A stretch of 9,674 nt of DNA, taken from positions 1 through 9,674 of the forward strand of contig JAEZGC010000302.1 in the NCBI GenBank assembly GCA_023437345.1, given 5' to 3'. Shown here in pieces: positions 1 to 6,180 of the stretch. The position numbers were made by a program, and so were the translations under genes. The DNA comes from Actinomycetes bacterium (GTDB taxonomy: Bacteria > Actinomycetota > Actinomycetes > Propionibacteriales > Propionibacteriaceae). The notes beneath the pieces were generated by a model, which saw nothing but the letters and a program-made list of their open reading frames with translations, searched no databases and was not told the DNA's origin. The first letter of the stretch is position 1. Every line of letters begins with the position of its first letter.

Positions 1-1060
1 GCACCGGCTCGGCCGGTGCGCCGGCGGCCGCGGCGCAGGCCTGCCGCCACACCCGCAGCCGCCGCTCGGCGACGGTGAGGTCGGCGGTGGTGAACTCCCA
101 GTCGGCCCGGTAGTGGCGGGCCAGCAGCGCGAGCCGGATCGCCATCGGGTCGAAGCCCTCGACCATCAGGTTGCTCACGAACACGAGGTTGCCCAGCGAC
201 TTGCTCATCTTCTCCCCGGCCAGCCCGACCATGCCGACATGCAGGTAGCACGCGGCAAACGGTTCGCCGGTGAGCGCAGTCGCCTCGGCGGCGCACATCG
301 GGTGGTGCGGGAAGGCCAGGTCATTGCCACCGGCCTGAACGTCGAAGGCGGGCCCAAGGGTGTCGACGGCGATAGCCGCGCACTCGATGTGCCAGCCGGG
401 TCGCCCGGCGCCGAACGGCGAGGGCCAGGCCGGCTCACCCGGCCGGGCGACCCGCCAGGCCAGGCAGTCCAGCGGGTTGCGCTTGCCGGGCCGTTCGGGG
501 TCACCGCCGCGCTCGGCGAACAGCGCCAGCGCCACCTCGGCCGGCAGGCCACCGAGGTCGAGCCCGGTGACGTCGAAGTACCAGTCGGGGTTGGCATCGT
601 CCACCTGGTAGAGCCGTCCGGCACCGGCCAGGCGCTCAAGGGCGGCGATGATCAGCGGCAGGCTCTCGACCACGCCAAGGTACGGCTCGGGCGGTAGCAC
701 CCGCAGCGCGGCCATGTCGGCGGCGAACAGGTCGGTCTGCGCCGCGGCGAGGTCCCGCCAGTCGACCCCGTCCCGCTCGGCACGTTCCAGCAGCGGGTCG
801 TCGACGTCGGTCACGTTCTGGACATAGCTGAGCCGGTGGCCGCAGTCCAGCAACGCCCGGTTCAGCAGGTCGACAGTCACGTAGGTGAAGGCGTGACCCA
901 GATGGGTGGCGTCGTACGGAGTGATCCCGCAGGCATAGACCCGGGCCTCACCCGCCCGCGGTGCGAGCACCGTCCGCCGGCCGGACCTGCTGTCGTACAG
1001 CTCGACGGTCCCGGCCGGTCCGGGCAGCGACGGGACGTCGGGAGCAGGCCAGGCACGCAC
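1..1060 (-). CDS. mshC: L-cysteine:1D-myo-inositol 2-amino-2-deoxy-alpha-D-glucopyranoside ligase MshC (3' end outside window)
   Basis: MshC joins cysteine to glucosaminyl-inositol with ATP in the third committed step of mycothiol synthesis, in the cytosol. It is a class I cysteinyl-tRNA synthetase relative that lacks the tRNA-binding end. The 353 residues seen carry the family marks in order: N-terminus RAWPAPDVPSLPG, zinc ligand Cys44 in YACGITPYDATH, the HIGH-type HLGH at 53-56, Cys227 in WHIEC, His252 in FPHH, and KMSKS at 284-288. MshC proteins are about 410 residues, so some 55-60 C-terminal residues lie beyond the edge. GTG at 1060 was chosen because it gives the usual N-terminus. No in-frame ATG or GTG lies closer upstream, and a TAGGCT hexamer 7 nt before it suggests a leaderless mRNA. 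It is divergent from uppP across 90 bases. The frame is intact throughout. A true cysteinyl-tRNA synthetase is unlikely given the N-terminus. Confidence 0.95.
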   Translation of the reverse strand, partial: MRAWPAPDVPSLPGPAGTVELYDSRSGRRTVLAPRAGEARVYACGITPYDATHLGHAFTYVTVDLLNRALLDCGHRLSYVQNVTDVDDPLLERAERDGVDWRDLAAAQTDLFAADMAALRVLPPEPYLGVVESLPLIIAALERLAGAGRLYQVDDANPDWYFDVTGLDLGGLPAEVALALFAERGGDPERPGKRNPLDCLAWRVARPGEPAWPSPFGAGRPGWHIECAAIAVDTLGPAFDVQAGGNDLAFPHHPMCAAEATALTGEPFAACYLHVGMVGLAGEKMSKSLGNLVFVSNLMVEGFDPMAIRLALLARHYRADWEFTTADLTVAERRLRVWRQACAAAAGAPAEPV

Positions 1061-1067
1061 GCAGCGC

Positions 1068-1073
1068 AGCCTA
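1068..1073 (-). promoter_or_regulatory. Putative -10 element of mshC, leaderless start
   Basis: On the minus strand the hexamer TAGGCT (TANNNT) ends 7 nt before the GTG start of mshC. That spacing would put transcription start on or next to the start codon. No convincing -35 box and no good Shine-Dalgarno are visible, which fits leaderless initiation. Prediction from pattern only. Confidence 0.45.
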
Positions 1074-1121
1074 CCCGTGGACTCCCGGCGTGCACCGCGG
1101 CGGCCCGGCCGGTGGAGTGGT

Positions 1122-1127
1122 TAGGCT
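1122..1127 (+). promoter_or_regulatory. Putative -10 element of uppP
   Basis: TAGGCT, the same hexamer as on the other strand before mshC, lies 23 nt upstream of the uppP ATG. Transcription would begin near 1134, just before the AAAGGGG ribosome-binding site. No clear -35 box is seen. Weak evidence. Confidence 0.35.
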
Positions 1128-1137
1128 GGGCCGGGCG

Positions 1138-1144
1138 AAAGGGG
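1138..1144 (+). promoter_or_regulatory. Ribosome binding site of uppP
   Basis: AAAGGGG lies 6 nt before ATG 1151. It decides the start: the frame stays open upstream to 836, but that stretch runs antisense to mshC and encodes nothing UppP-like. Confidence 0.6.
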
Positions 1145-1150
1145 TGCTGC

Positions 1151-1972
1151 ATGGGGTGGCTGGAAGCGATAGTGCTGGGGATAGTGCAGGGCCTGACGGA
1201 ATTCCTGCCGATCTCCTCAAGCGCGCACCAGTCGATAGTGGGGCAGCTGTTCTTCCAGGGCCGCGACCCGGGATCGGCCTTCACCGCCATCACCCAGCTC
1301 GGTACCGAGACCGCCGTCGTCGTCTACTTCGCCCGCGACATCGCCAGGATCATCAAGCACTGGGTGCTCGCACTGTTCGGACGGATCCCCCGCAATGACC
1401 CGGACGCCAGGATCGGCTGGCTGGTGATCCTCGGCTCGATCCCGATCGTGGTCGCCGGGCTGCTGTTCGAGGACGCCATCGACACCTGGCTGCGCAACCT
1501 GTGGATCACGGTGGCCGCGCTCGGCGGGGTTGCCGTCCTGCTGTGGCTGGCTGACAGGTTCGCCCGGCACACCTATGAACTGAAGGACCTGACCTGGCTG
1601 GACGGGATCGCGCTCGGCTTCGCGCAGGCGCTGGCGCTGATCCCTGGCGTCTCCCGCTCGGGCGCGACGATCTCGGCAGGACTGTTCCTTGGCTACTCGC
1701 GTCCCGCCGCGACCCGGTACGCCTTCCTGCTCGCGATCCCGGCGGTCTTCGGGTCCGGCATCTACAAGCTCAAGGACCTCGGTGCCGAATCAGCAGTGGC
1801 ATGGGGGCCGACCGCCGCCGCCACCGGCGTCGCCTTCCTGGTCGGGCTGGGGGTCATCCACTGGTTGCTGAGGTACGTCAGCAAGCACAGCTTCGCCATC
1901 TTCGTCTGGTACCGGCTCGCGCTGGCCGCCGTGCTGGCCGGGCTGCTCTGGTTCGGCTACCTGCAGCCCTGA
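1151..1972 (+). CDS. uppP: Undecaprenyl-diphosphate phosphatase UppP (BacA family)
   Basis: UppP removes a phosphate from undecaprenyl diphosphate at the outer face of the membrane, recycling the lipid carrier of peptidoglycan and other wall polymers. Overproduction gives bacitracin resistance in other bacteria. The 273-residue product has the family length and a multi-helix hydrophobic profile. Motif 1 is QGLTEFLPISSSAH at 13-26, containing Glu17, Ser23 and His26, which align with the E. coli catalytic Glu21, Ser27 and His30. Motif 2 is PGVSRSGAT at 165-173, with Arg169. QLGTETAVVVYF at 49-60 is also characteristic. The first acidic position of motif 1 is Gln13, an accepted variant (E/QxxxE). 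The start is ATG 1151 behind AAAGGGG. The stop is one base before the next gene, so the two are probably co-transcribed and coupled. Confidence 0.96.
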   Translation: MGWLEAIVLGIVQGLTEFLPISSSAHQSIVGQLFFQGRDPGSAFTAITQLGTETAVVVYFARDIARIIKHWVLALFGRIPRNDPDARIGWLVILGSIPIVVAGLLFEDAIDTWLRNLWITVAALGGVAVLLWLADRFARHTYELKDLTWLDGIALGFAQALALIPGVSRSGATISAGLFLGYSRPAATRYAFLLAIPAVFGSGIYKLKDLGAESAVAWGPTAAATGVAFLVGLGVIHWLLRYVSKHSFAIFVWYRLALAAVLAGLLWFGYLQP

Positions 1973-1973
1973 C

Positions 1974-2948
1974 ATGCAACGCAGACCGGTAGGCACCAGC
2001 GGGCTCCAGGTCTCCCGGCTGGGGCTGGGCACACTCACCTGGGGGCGCGACATCCGCGGCGAGGAGGCCAGGGCGCTGCTGCGGGCCTTCGTCGAGGCCG
2101 GCGGGTCACTGGTGGACACCGCCGCGGCCTACGGCGCCGGCGAGGCCGAACGGATGATCGGGCGGCTGATCCGCACCGATGTCCGGCGCGAGGACCTGGT
2201 CATCGCCACCAAGGCAGGCTTCGGGATCCGCGACGGCGAGCGGGTGATCGACACCTCGCGGCAGGCGCTGCTGGCCGACCTGCGCGAGTCGCTGCGCCGG
2301 CTGGGCACCGACCACATAGACATCTGGCAGCTCCACGCCTGGGGTTCGGCCCCGATCGAGGAGTCGCTGGCCGCCATCGACACCGCCGTGGCGGCCGGCG
2401 ACGTGCGCTACGCGGGGGTGTCGAACTTCGTCGGCTGGCAGACCGCCCAGGCCGCCACCTGGCAGAACGCCTTCCCCGGGCGGGCGCCGATCACCGCCGC
2501 GCAGGTGGAGTACTCGCTGCTGGCGCGGCGCGCCGAGGTCGAGGTGATCCCGGCCGTCCGGGCGTTCGGGCTGGGCCTGTTCCCCTGGTCGCCGATCGGG
2601 CGGGGGGTGCTGACCGGCAAGTACCGCCATCGCATCCCGCGCGACTCCCGCGGCGCCGCCACCCACTTCGCGTGGTTCGTCCAGCCGTACCTCGAGGCCC
2701 GGTCCCGCTCTGTGGTCGATGCGGTGGCGGTGGCCGCCGACGGCCTCGACCTGACCCCGGCCCAGGTGGCCCTGCTGTGGGTGCGGGACGCCCCCGGTGT
2801 GACAGCGCCGCTCCTCGGTGCCCGGACCGCGGCGCAACTCGAGGAGTACCTCGCCGTCGACGAGACCGCGCTGCCGGCCGAGATCGTCGCCGCGCTGGAG
2901 GACGTCTCCGGCGGTCCGAACGCGCTCCGTCCGGACGCCGGCGAGTAG
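1974..2948 (+). CDS. Aldo/keto reductase (NADPH-dependent oxidoreductase)
   Basis: A cytosolic aldo/keto reductase of 324 residues, predicted to reduce carbonyls with NADPH on a TIM-barrel fold; the substrate is unknown. The N-terminus GTSGLQVSRLGLGTLTWG is typical. The catalytic tetrad is complete: Asp48 and Tyr53 in DTAAAYG, Lys80 in VIATKAG, and His121 in IWQLHAW. Later family marks are GVSNF at 148-152, AQVEYSLLAR at 176-185, PWSPIGRGVLTGKY at 204-217 (cofactor loop), and the C-terminal segment around LLGARTAAQLEEYL (280-293). The ATG follows the uppP stop by one base (TGACATG) with no clear Shine-Dalgarno, so translation is probably coupled to uppP. Co-occurrence with uppP gives no obvious biochemical link. 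A potassium-channel beta-subunit-like role is possible but less likely, as no channel gene is nearby. Confidence 0.93.
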   Translation: MQRRPVGTSGLQVSRLGLGTLTWGRDIRGEEARALLRAFVEAGGSLVDTAAAYGAGEAERMIGRLIRTDVRREDLVIATKAGFGIRDGERVIDTSRQALLADLRESLRRLGTDHIDIWQLHAWGSAPIEESLAAIDTAVAAGDVRYAGVSNFVGWQTAQAATWQNAFPGRAPITAAQVEYSLLARRAEVEVIPAVRAFGLGLFPWSPIGRGVLTGKYRHRIPRDSRGAATHFAWFVQPYLEARSRSVVDAVAVAADGLDLTPAQVALLWVRDAPGVTAPLLGARTAAQLEEYLAVDETALPAEIVAALEDVSGGPNALRPDAGE

Positions 2949-2976
2949 GGGGCTGGGCCAGCTACCCCCGTCCCCG

Positions 2977-2982
2977 TACCAT
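2977..2982 (+). promoter_or_regulatory. Putative -10 element of the TerC gene, leaderless start
   Basis: TACCAT ends 6 nt before GTG 2989 in the 40-base gap after the aldo/keto reductase. There is no Shine-Dalgarno at a proper distance. The gene may therefore have its own leaderless transcript in addition to read-through from uppP. The identical hexamer precedes the DUF998 gene at 5461. Confidence 0.45.
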
Positions 2983-2988
2983 TCCGGG

Positions 2989-3882
2989 GTGGACTTCACC
3001 TTCGCCCTCACCCCGGACCTGATCGCCGTCTTCCTCACGCTGTTCGTGCTGGAGATCGTGCTCGGCGTCGACAACGTCATCTTCATCTCGATCCTGGCCA
3101 GCAAGCTGCCCCGCGAGCAGCAGGCCAGGGCCCGCAACCTCGGCCTGACGCTGGCGATGGTGCTGCGGGTCGGCCTGGTCTTCCTGGCCGGCTGGATCAT
3201 CACACTGAAGGAGGACGTCGTCGAAGTCGCCGGGGCGGGGTTCTCGATAAAGGACTTCATCCTGATCTTCGGCGGGCTGTTCCTGGTGTACAAGGCGGTC
3301 CACGAGATCCACCAGAAGCTGGAGGGCGCCGAGGAGCACCACGACAGCGAGCAGAAGGCCAGCAGCTTCGGCTCGGTGATCGCGCAGATCCTGGCGCTCG
3401 ACATCGTGTTCTCGCTGGACTCCGTGATCACAGCGGTGGGGATGACGGAGAACATGATCGTGATCATCACCGCGGTGGTGTTGTCGTTCGGCATCATGCT
3501 GTTCGCCTCGCGCTTCATCTTCGCGTTCGTGAACCACCACCCGACGGTGAAGATGCTCGCGCTGTCCTTCCTGCTGCTGATCGGGGTCTTCCTGATCGCT
3601 GAGGGCTTCGGGTACCACATCGACAAGGCGCTGATCTACGGCCCGATGGCCTTCGCGATCTTCGTGGAAGGTCTCAACCTTGTGGCTGCCTCCCGCAAGG
3701 CGAAGCGGGAGAAGACCCGGCTGCGCTCGGTCCAGCTGCGTCCGACCTACCCGACGGTGAACGAGTCCGTGGCGGTGGCGGCGGCGTTGTCCCGCGAGCC
3801 CGGGGCCGGCTCGGTGGGGCTGTCGCGGCGTCCGGTCGAGGGGGCGGCCGGCGACGAGGACCTCAGGGCAGGGCTGGGTTAG
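2989..3882 (+). CDS. TerC family integral membrane protein (putative metal ion exporter)
   Basis: TerC-family membrane proteins are linked to tellurite resistance, and in E. coli (Alx) and B. subtilis (MeeF, MeeY) to manganese export. The 297-residue product shows the two diagnostic acidic motifs: EIVLGVDNVIFISIL at 22-36 (Asp28, Asn29) and ALDIVFSLDSVITAVGM at 136-152 (Asp138, Asp144). About seven hydrophobic helices are visible. A cytoplasmic loop at 102-125 is rich in His and Glu (HEIHQK, EEHHDSE) and could bind metal; that is inference. After the last helix a charged tail of about 60 residues (236-297) follows, with no recognisable domain. GTG 2989 is chosen because the product then begins VDFTFALTPDLIAVF, right before helix 1. 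The frame is open further upstream, but that part overlaps the aldo/keto reductase. Its stop overlaps the convergent M20 gene. Confidence 0.92.
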   Translation: MDFTFALTPDLIAVFLTLFVLEIVLGVDNVIFISILASKLPREQQARARNLGLTLAMVLRVGLVFLAGWIITLKEDVVEVAGAGFSIKDFILIFGGLFLVYKAVHEIHQKLEGAEEHHDSEQKASSFGSVIAQILALDIVFSLDSVITAVGMTENMIVIITAVVLSFGIMLFASRFIFAFVNHHPTVKMLALSFLLLIGVFLIAEGFGYHIDKALIYGPMAFAIFVEGLNLVAASRKAKREKTRLRSVQLRPTYPTVNESVAVAAALSREPGAGSVGLSRRPVEGAAGDEDLRAGLG

Positions 3883-5192
3883 GCCTCGTCGAGCAACCTG
3901 TCGAGGACGCGGCAGCCGAAGTCCAGCGACTCGACCGGCACCCGCTCGTCCACCCCGTGGAAGAGCGCGGCGAAGTCAAGCTCGGGCGGGAGCCGCAGCG
4001 GCGCGAAGCCGAAGCAGCGGATGCCCAGCCGCGACCACGCCTTGGCGTCGGTGCCGCCGCTCATGATGAACGGCACCGGGACGGCCTCGGGGTCCTCCGC
4101 GGTCAGGCAGCGGCTCATCGCCGCGACCAGGTCGCCGGTGAAGTCGGTCTCCACGGCGATGTCGGAGGTTTCCACTTCGTAGCGCACCTTGTCGCCGAGC
4201 AGGCCGGTGATCGTGGCGTAGAACTCGTCCTCGTACCCCGGCAGGAACCGGCCGTCGACGCTGGCGGTGGCCCGGCCGGGAATGACGTTCATCTTGTAGC
4301 CGGCCTGCAGCATGGTCGGGTTGGCGGTGTTGGACATCGTGGCCCCGATCATCCGGGCCAGCGAGCCGACCCGGGCCAGCGTCTCCTCTGCGGTGTCAGC
4401 GGTGAGCTGGACGCCGAGGGCGTCCTCGATGGCCTCCAGCAGGGCGCGCTGGGCGGGGTGGAGCCGCACCGGCCACCGGTGGTTGCCGATCCGGGTGACG
4501 GCCTCGGCCAGCGACGTGATCGCGTTGTCATCGTTGCGGAACGAGCCGTGCCCGGCCCGTCCGTCGGCGATCAGGTTCAACCAGGCGATCCCCTTCTCGG
4601 CCACCTGGACCAGGTACAGGCGGCGGTCGTTGACCGTCAGCGAGAAGCCGCCCACCTCGCCGATCGCCTCGCTGCAGTCGGCCAGCAGGCCGGGGTGGTT
4701 GGCGGCCAGCCAGCCGGCGCCGAGCCCGCCGCCGGCCTCCTCGTCGGCGGTCATCACCAGCCGGATCGGACGCCGGGGCGCACGGCCGGTGCGGACCCGG
4801 TCGCGGACCACGGCCAGGATGATCGCGTCGAAGTCCTTCATGTCGACGGCGCCCCGCCCCCAGATGTAGCCGTCCCTGAGTTCGCCCGCGAAGGGGTCCA
4901 CCTGCCAGTCGGCGGCGACCGCCGGCACGACGTCGGTGTGGCCGTGCAGCAGCAGCGGCGGCAGGGACCGGTCACAGCCGGGCGGCTCCCAGTGGGCGAC
5001 GAGCGTGGTGCGGCGCGGCTCGGACTCCAGCAGGGTGGATTCGATGCCCACCTCGTCGAGCGTGGCCGCTATGTACTCGGCAGCCTCCCGCTCGCCGGCG
5101 GCGGTCCCCCGTCCGTAGTTGGAGGTGTCGATCCGGATCAGGTCCCGGCACAAGGTCACGACATCGGCGGCGGCGCCGTGGGGGGAATCCAT
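3879..5192 (-). CDS. M20/M25/M40 family zinc metallo-hydrolase (DapE/ArgE/carboxypeptidase-like)
   Basis: A two-metal peptidase or deacylase of 437 residues. M20 motifs are complete: HGHTD with His85 and Asp87, GRGAVDMKD with bridging Asp117, TADEEAGG with catalytic Glu151 and metal ligand Glu152, a likely further ligand Glu179 in GEVGGF, and His412 in LFHGVDE. GRAGHGS (His215) marks the lid/dimerisation domain, about 205-320. Length and motif spacing fit the actinobacterial proteins often called dapE2 (M. tuberculosis Rv2141c, also in the mshC-uppP region). The substrate is not established, so I give no symbol; true DapE of lysine synthesis is shorter. ATG 5192 is the first good start, without a strong Shine-Dalgarno. 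The 3' end overlaps the TerC stop by four bases, so no separate terminator fits between the two genes. Confidence 0.92.
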   Translation of the reverse strand: MDSPHGAAADVVTLCRDLIRIDTSNYGRGTAAGEREAAEYIAATLDEVGIESTLLESEPRRTTLVAHWEPPGCDRSLPPLLLHGHTDVVPAVAADWQVDPFAGELRDGYIWGRGAVDMKDFDAIILAVVRDRVRTGRAPRRPIRLVMTADEEAGGGLGAGWLAANHPGLLADCSEAIGEVGGFSLTVNDRRLYLVQVAEKGIAWLNLIADGRAGHGSFRNDDNAITSLAEAVTRIGNHRWPVRLHPAQRALLEAIEDALGVQLTADTAEETLARVGSLARMIGATMSNTANPTMLQAGYKMNVIPGRATASVDGRFLPGYEDEFYATITGLLGDKVRYEVETSDIAVETDFTGDLVAAMSRCLTAEDPEAVPVPFIMSGGTDAKAWSRLGIRCFGFAPLRLPPELDFAALFHGVDERVPVESLDFGCRVLDRLLDEA

Positions 5193-5265
5193 GCGCCCAT
5201 CTTCGCCCAGTCGGGACCCGGCGGGCAGCGTCGTCCTCGTTTCGCCAACCGCCGCGCCGCGTTGC

Positions 5266-5271
5266 TATAGT
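5266..5271 (+). promoter_or_regulatory. Putative -10 box of the tRNA-Leu promoter
   Basis: TATAGT is a near-consensus -10 and stands out in this GC-rich DNA. A candidate -35 is weak (TTCGCC at 5241-5246, spacer 19). Transcription would start near 5278, leaving a leader of about 30 nt before the mature tRNA. The leader holds a 6-bp hairpin, GCCCGG (5281-5286) with CCGGGC (5295-5300). The 117 bases between the M20 start and the tRNA hold no other recognisable feature. Confidence 0.55.
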
Positions 5272-5309
5272 TGCCGGGCTGCCCGGGAGAGAGTCCGGGC
5301 GCACACCTT

Positions 5310-5398
5310 GTCCGGGTGGCGGAATTGGTAGACGCGCTAGCTTGAGGTGCTAGTGCCCTTTATCGGGCGTGGAGGTTCAAGTCCTCTCTCGGACACCA
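5310..5398 (+). tRNA. tRNA-Leu (anticodon GAG), CCA encoded
   Basis: An 89-nt class II tRNA that decodes CUC and CUU. The acceptor arms GTCCGGG (5310-5316) and CTCGGAC (5388-5394) pair with one G-U. The anticodon stem CTAGC/GCTAG is perfect around loop TTGAGGT, putting GAG at 5344-5346. A long variable arm of the leucine type (GCCC/GGGC) follows. The T arm is GGAGG-TTCAAGT-CCTCT. Discriminator A5395 is the leucine identity base, and CCA is encoded at 5396-5398. It stands alone; no neighbouring tRNA is seen in the window. Confidence 0.98.
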
Positions 5399-5404
5399 GC
5401 AGAA

Positions 5405-5437
5405 GTGGCTCTGACCAGGCAAGACGGTCAGAGCCAC
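5405..5437 (+). terminator. Perfect 12-bp hairpin after tRNA-Leu, probable terminator
   Basis: GTGGCTCTGACC (5405-5416) and GGTCAGAGCCAC (5426-5437) are exact inverted copies around a 9-nt loop, beginning 7 nt after the tRNA CCA. There is no T-run after the stem, as is common for actinobacterial terminators. It probably ends the tRNA transcript and separates it from the gene starting at 5474. Confidence 0.75.
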
Positions 5438-5460
5438 AGTCGTCTCCCGAAGCCCTCGCC

Positions 5461-5466
5461 TACCAT
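5461..5466 (+). promoter_or_regulatory. Putative -10 element of the DUF998 gene, leaderless start
   Basis: TACCAT ends 7 nt before ATG 5474, the same hexamer and nearly the same spacing as before the TerC gene. No Shine-Dalgarno is present in the gap, so a leaderless mRNA is likely. No -35 box is recognised. Confidence 0.45.
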
Positions 5467-5473
5467 CGTCGGC

Positions 5474-6175
5474 ATGGCGTGGCCGCTGCCAGACCCAACC
5501 AGGACGGACGACGCTCCGCCCGCGCCGTCTGGGCCGCCCGGCGCGAGTGCTGTCGACCGGAGCGCCAGACTCGGCGCCCTCGCGGTAGCCACCGCAGTCC
5601 TCGTCTTCGCGGTCGGGGTCGGGGTCTCCCTCGGCCTGGGCGCGGCTTACCTGTGGGGGACCAACATGCTCAGCGACCTGGGCGACGGTGAGTGCCGCCC
5701 CCGCGGCGGCCGGTGGATCTGTTCGCCCGGGCACGCCATGTTCAACATCGCGATGGTGACTGCCGGGCTGCTGCTCACGCTGGCCGCCGCTGCCCTCGGT
5801 CGCCTGTGGGGACGCCTCCTGGCCACGAGCCTCGCCGTCATGGGGGTGGGCCTGGTGGTCGCCGGGGTGTTTCCTGCCGGGGATGACGGGAGGGTCCACC
5901 TCGTCGGGGTCGTCCTCGCCCTGGTCGTGCCCGGGTTCGGCCTCCTGGTGTCGGCGATGCGCCCGGAGACTGAGTGGCTGCGCCGCCACCGGGTGCCGCG
6001 CGGAGTGCTCGGCGCAGCTGCTCTCGTCTTCTGCGCCGAGAGTCGCCTTCCTGCGAACCTGCTGCCGGCGGGTGCCGGCGAGCTGGTGATCGTAGCGTGC
6101 CTGCTGCTCGCCCTGATCCTCGAGGCTGCGCGGGCGCTGGCAACCCGGGGGGGATCAGCGCGGGTCAGCCGCTGA
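5474..6175 (+). CDS. DUF998-type integral membrane protein
   Basis: A 233-residue membrane protein of unknown function, resembling DUF998 proteins. After a Pro-rich, probably cytoplasmic N-terminus (1-30), six hydrophobic helices can be seen at about 33-57, 88-110, 115-135, 141-162, 176-196 and 203-223. DUF998-like marks are LSDLG at 66-70 after helix 1, a conserved-type FN at 90-91 opening helix 2, and GVFPAGD at 131-137 followed by HLVGV leading into helix 4. Two cysteines (74 and 83) in the loop after helix 1 could form a disulphide if that loop is external. ATG 5474 is preferred because a TACCAT promoter hexamer sits 7 nt before it; the frame also contains an upstream ATG at 5369, but that lies inside the tRNA. 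It converges with the glycosyltransferase gene and overlaps it by 11 bases. Confidence 0.8.
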   Translation: MAWPLPDPTRTDDAPPAPSGPPGASAVDRSARLGALAVATAVLVFAVGVGVSLGLGAAYLWGTNMLSDLGDGECRPRGGRWICSPGHAMFNIAMVTAGLLLTLAAAALGRLWGRLLATSLAVMGVGLVVAGVFPAGDDGRVHLVGVVLALVVPGFGLLVSAMRPETEWLRRHRVPRGVLGAAALVFCAESRLPANLLPAGAGELVIVACLLLALILEAARALATRGGSARVSR

Positions 6176-6180
6176 CCCGC
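6160..6180. terminator. 21-nt perfect palindrome containing both convergent stop codons
   Basis: GCGGGTCAGC (6160-6169) and GCTGACCCGC (6171-6180) are exact inverted copies around the single base 6170. As RNA from either strand it folds into a 9-bp stem with a 3-nt loop. The stop of the DUF998 gene (TGA, 6173-6175) and that of the GT39 gene (TGA on the minus strand, 6167-6165) sit at mirror positions. It could work as a bidirectional terminator, though no T-run follows on either side. The palindrome is seen directly; the function is inference. Confidence 0.5.

Noticed and set aside
1..19. 8-bp inverted repeat with 3-nt loop at the window edge
   Set aside because: It lies inside the mshC coding region and is made of CCGG-type bases common here, so it is most likely chance.
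836..1150. N-terminal extension of uppP to an upstream start at 836
   Set aside because: It would run antisense through mshC and add about 105 residues foreign to UppP. The ribosome site and family length support ATG 1151.
2818..2988. N-terminal extension of the TerC gene to 2818
   Set aside because: It overlaps the end of the aldo/keto reductase in another frame and adds a Pro/Arg/Ser-rich stretch not found in TerC proteins.
2106..3626. 506-codon open frame on the minus strand
   Set aside because: It lies antisense to the aldo/keto reductase and TerC genes, has a low-complexity composition caused by GC-rich codon bias, and shows no known domain.
3957..5270. 437-codon open frame on the plus strand
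   Set aside because: It is the mirror of the M20 gene, whose motifs are complete on the minus strand. The plus-strand product is Gly/Arg/Val-rich without any fold signature.
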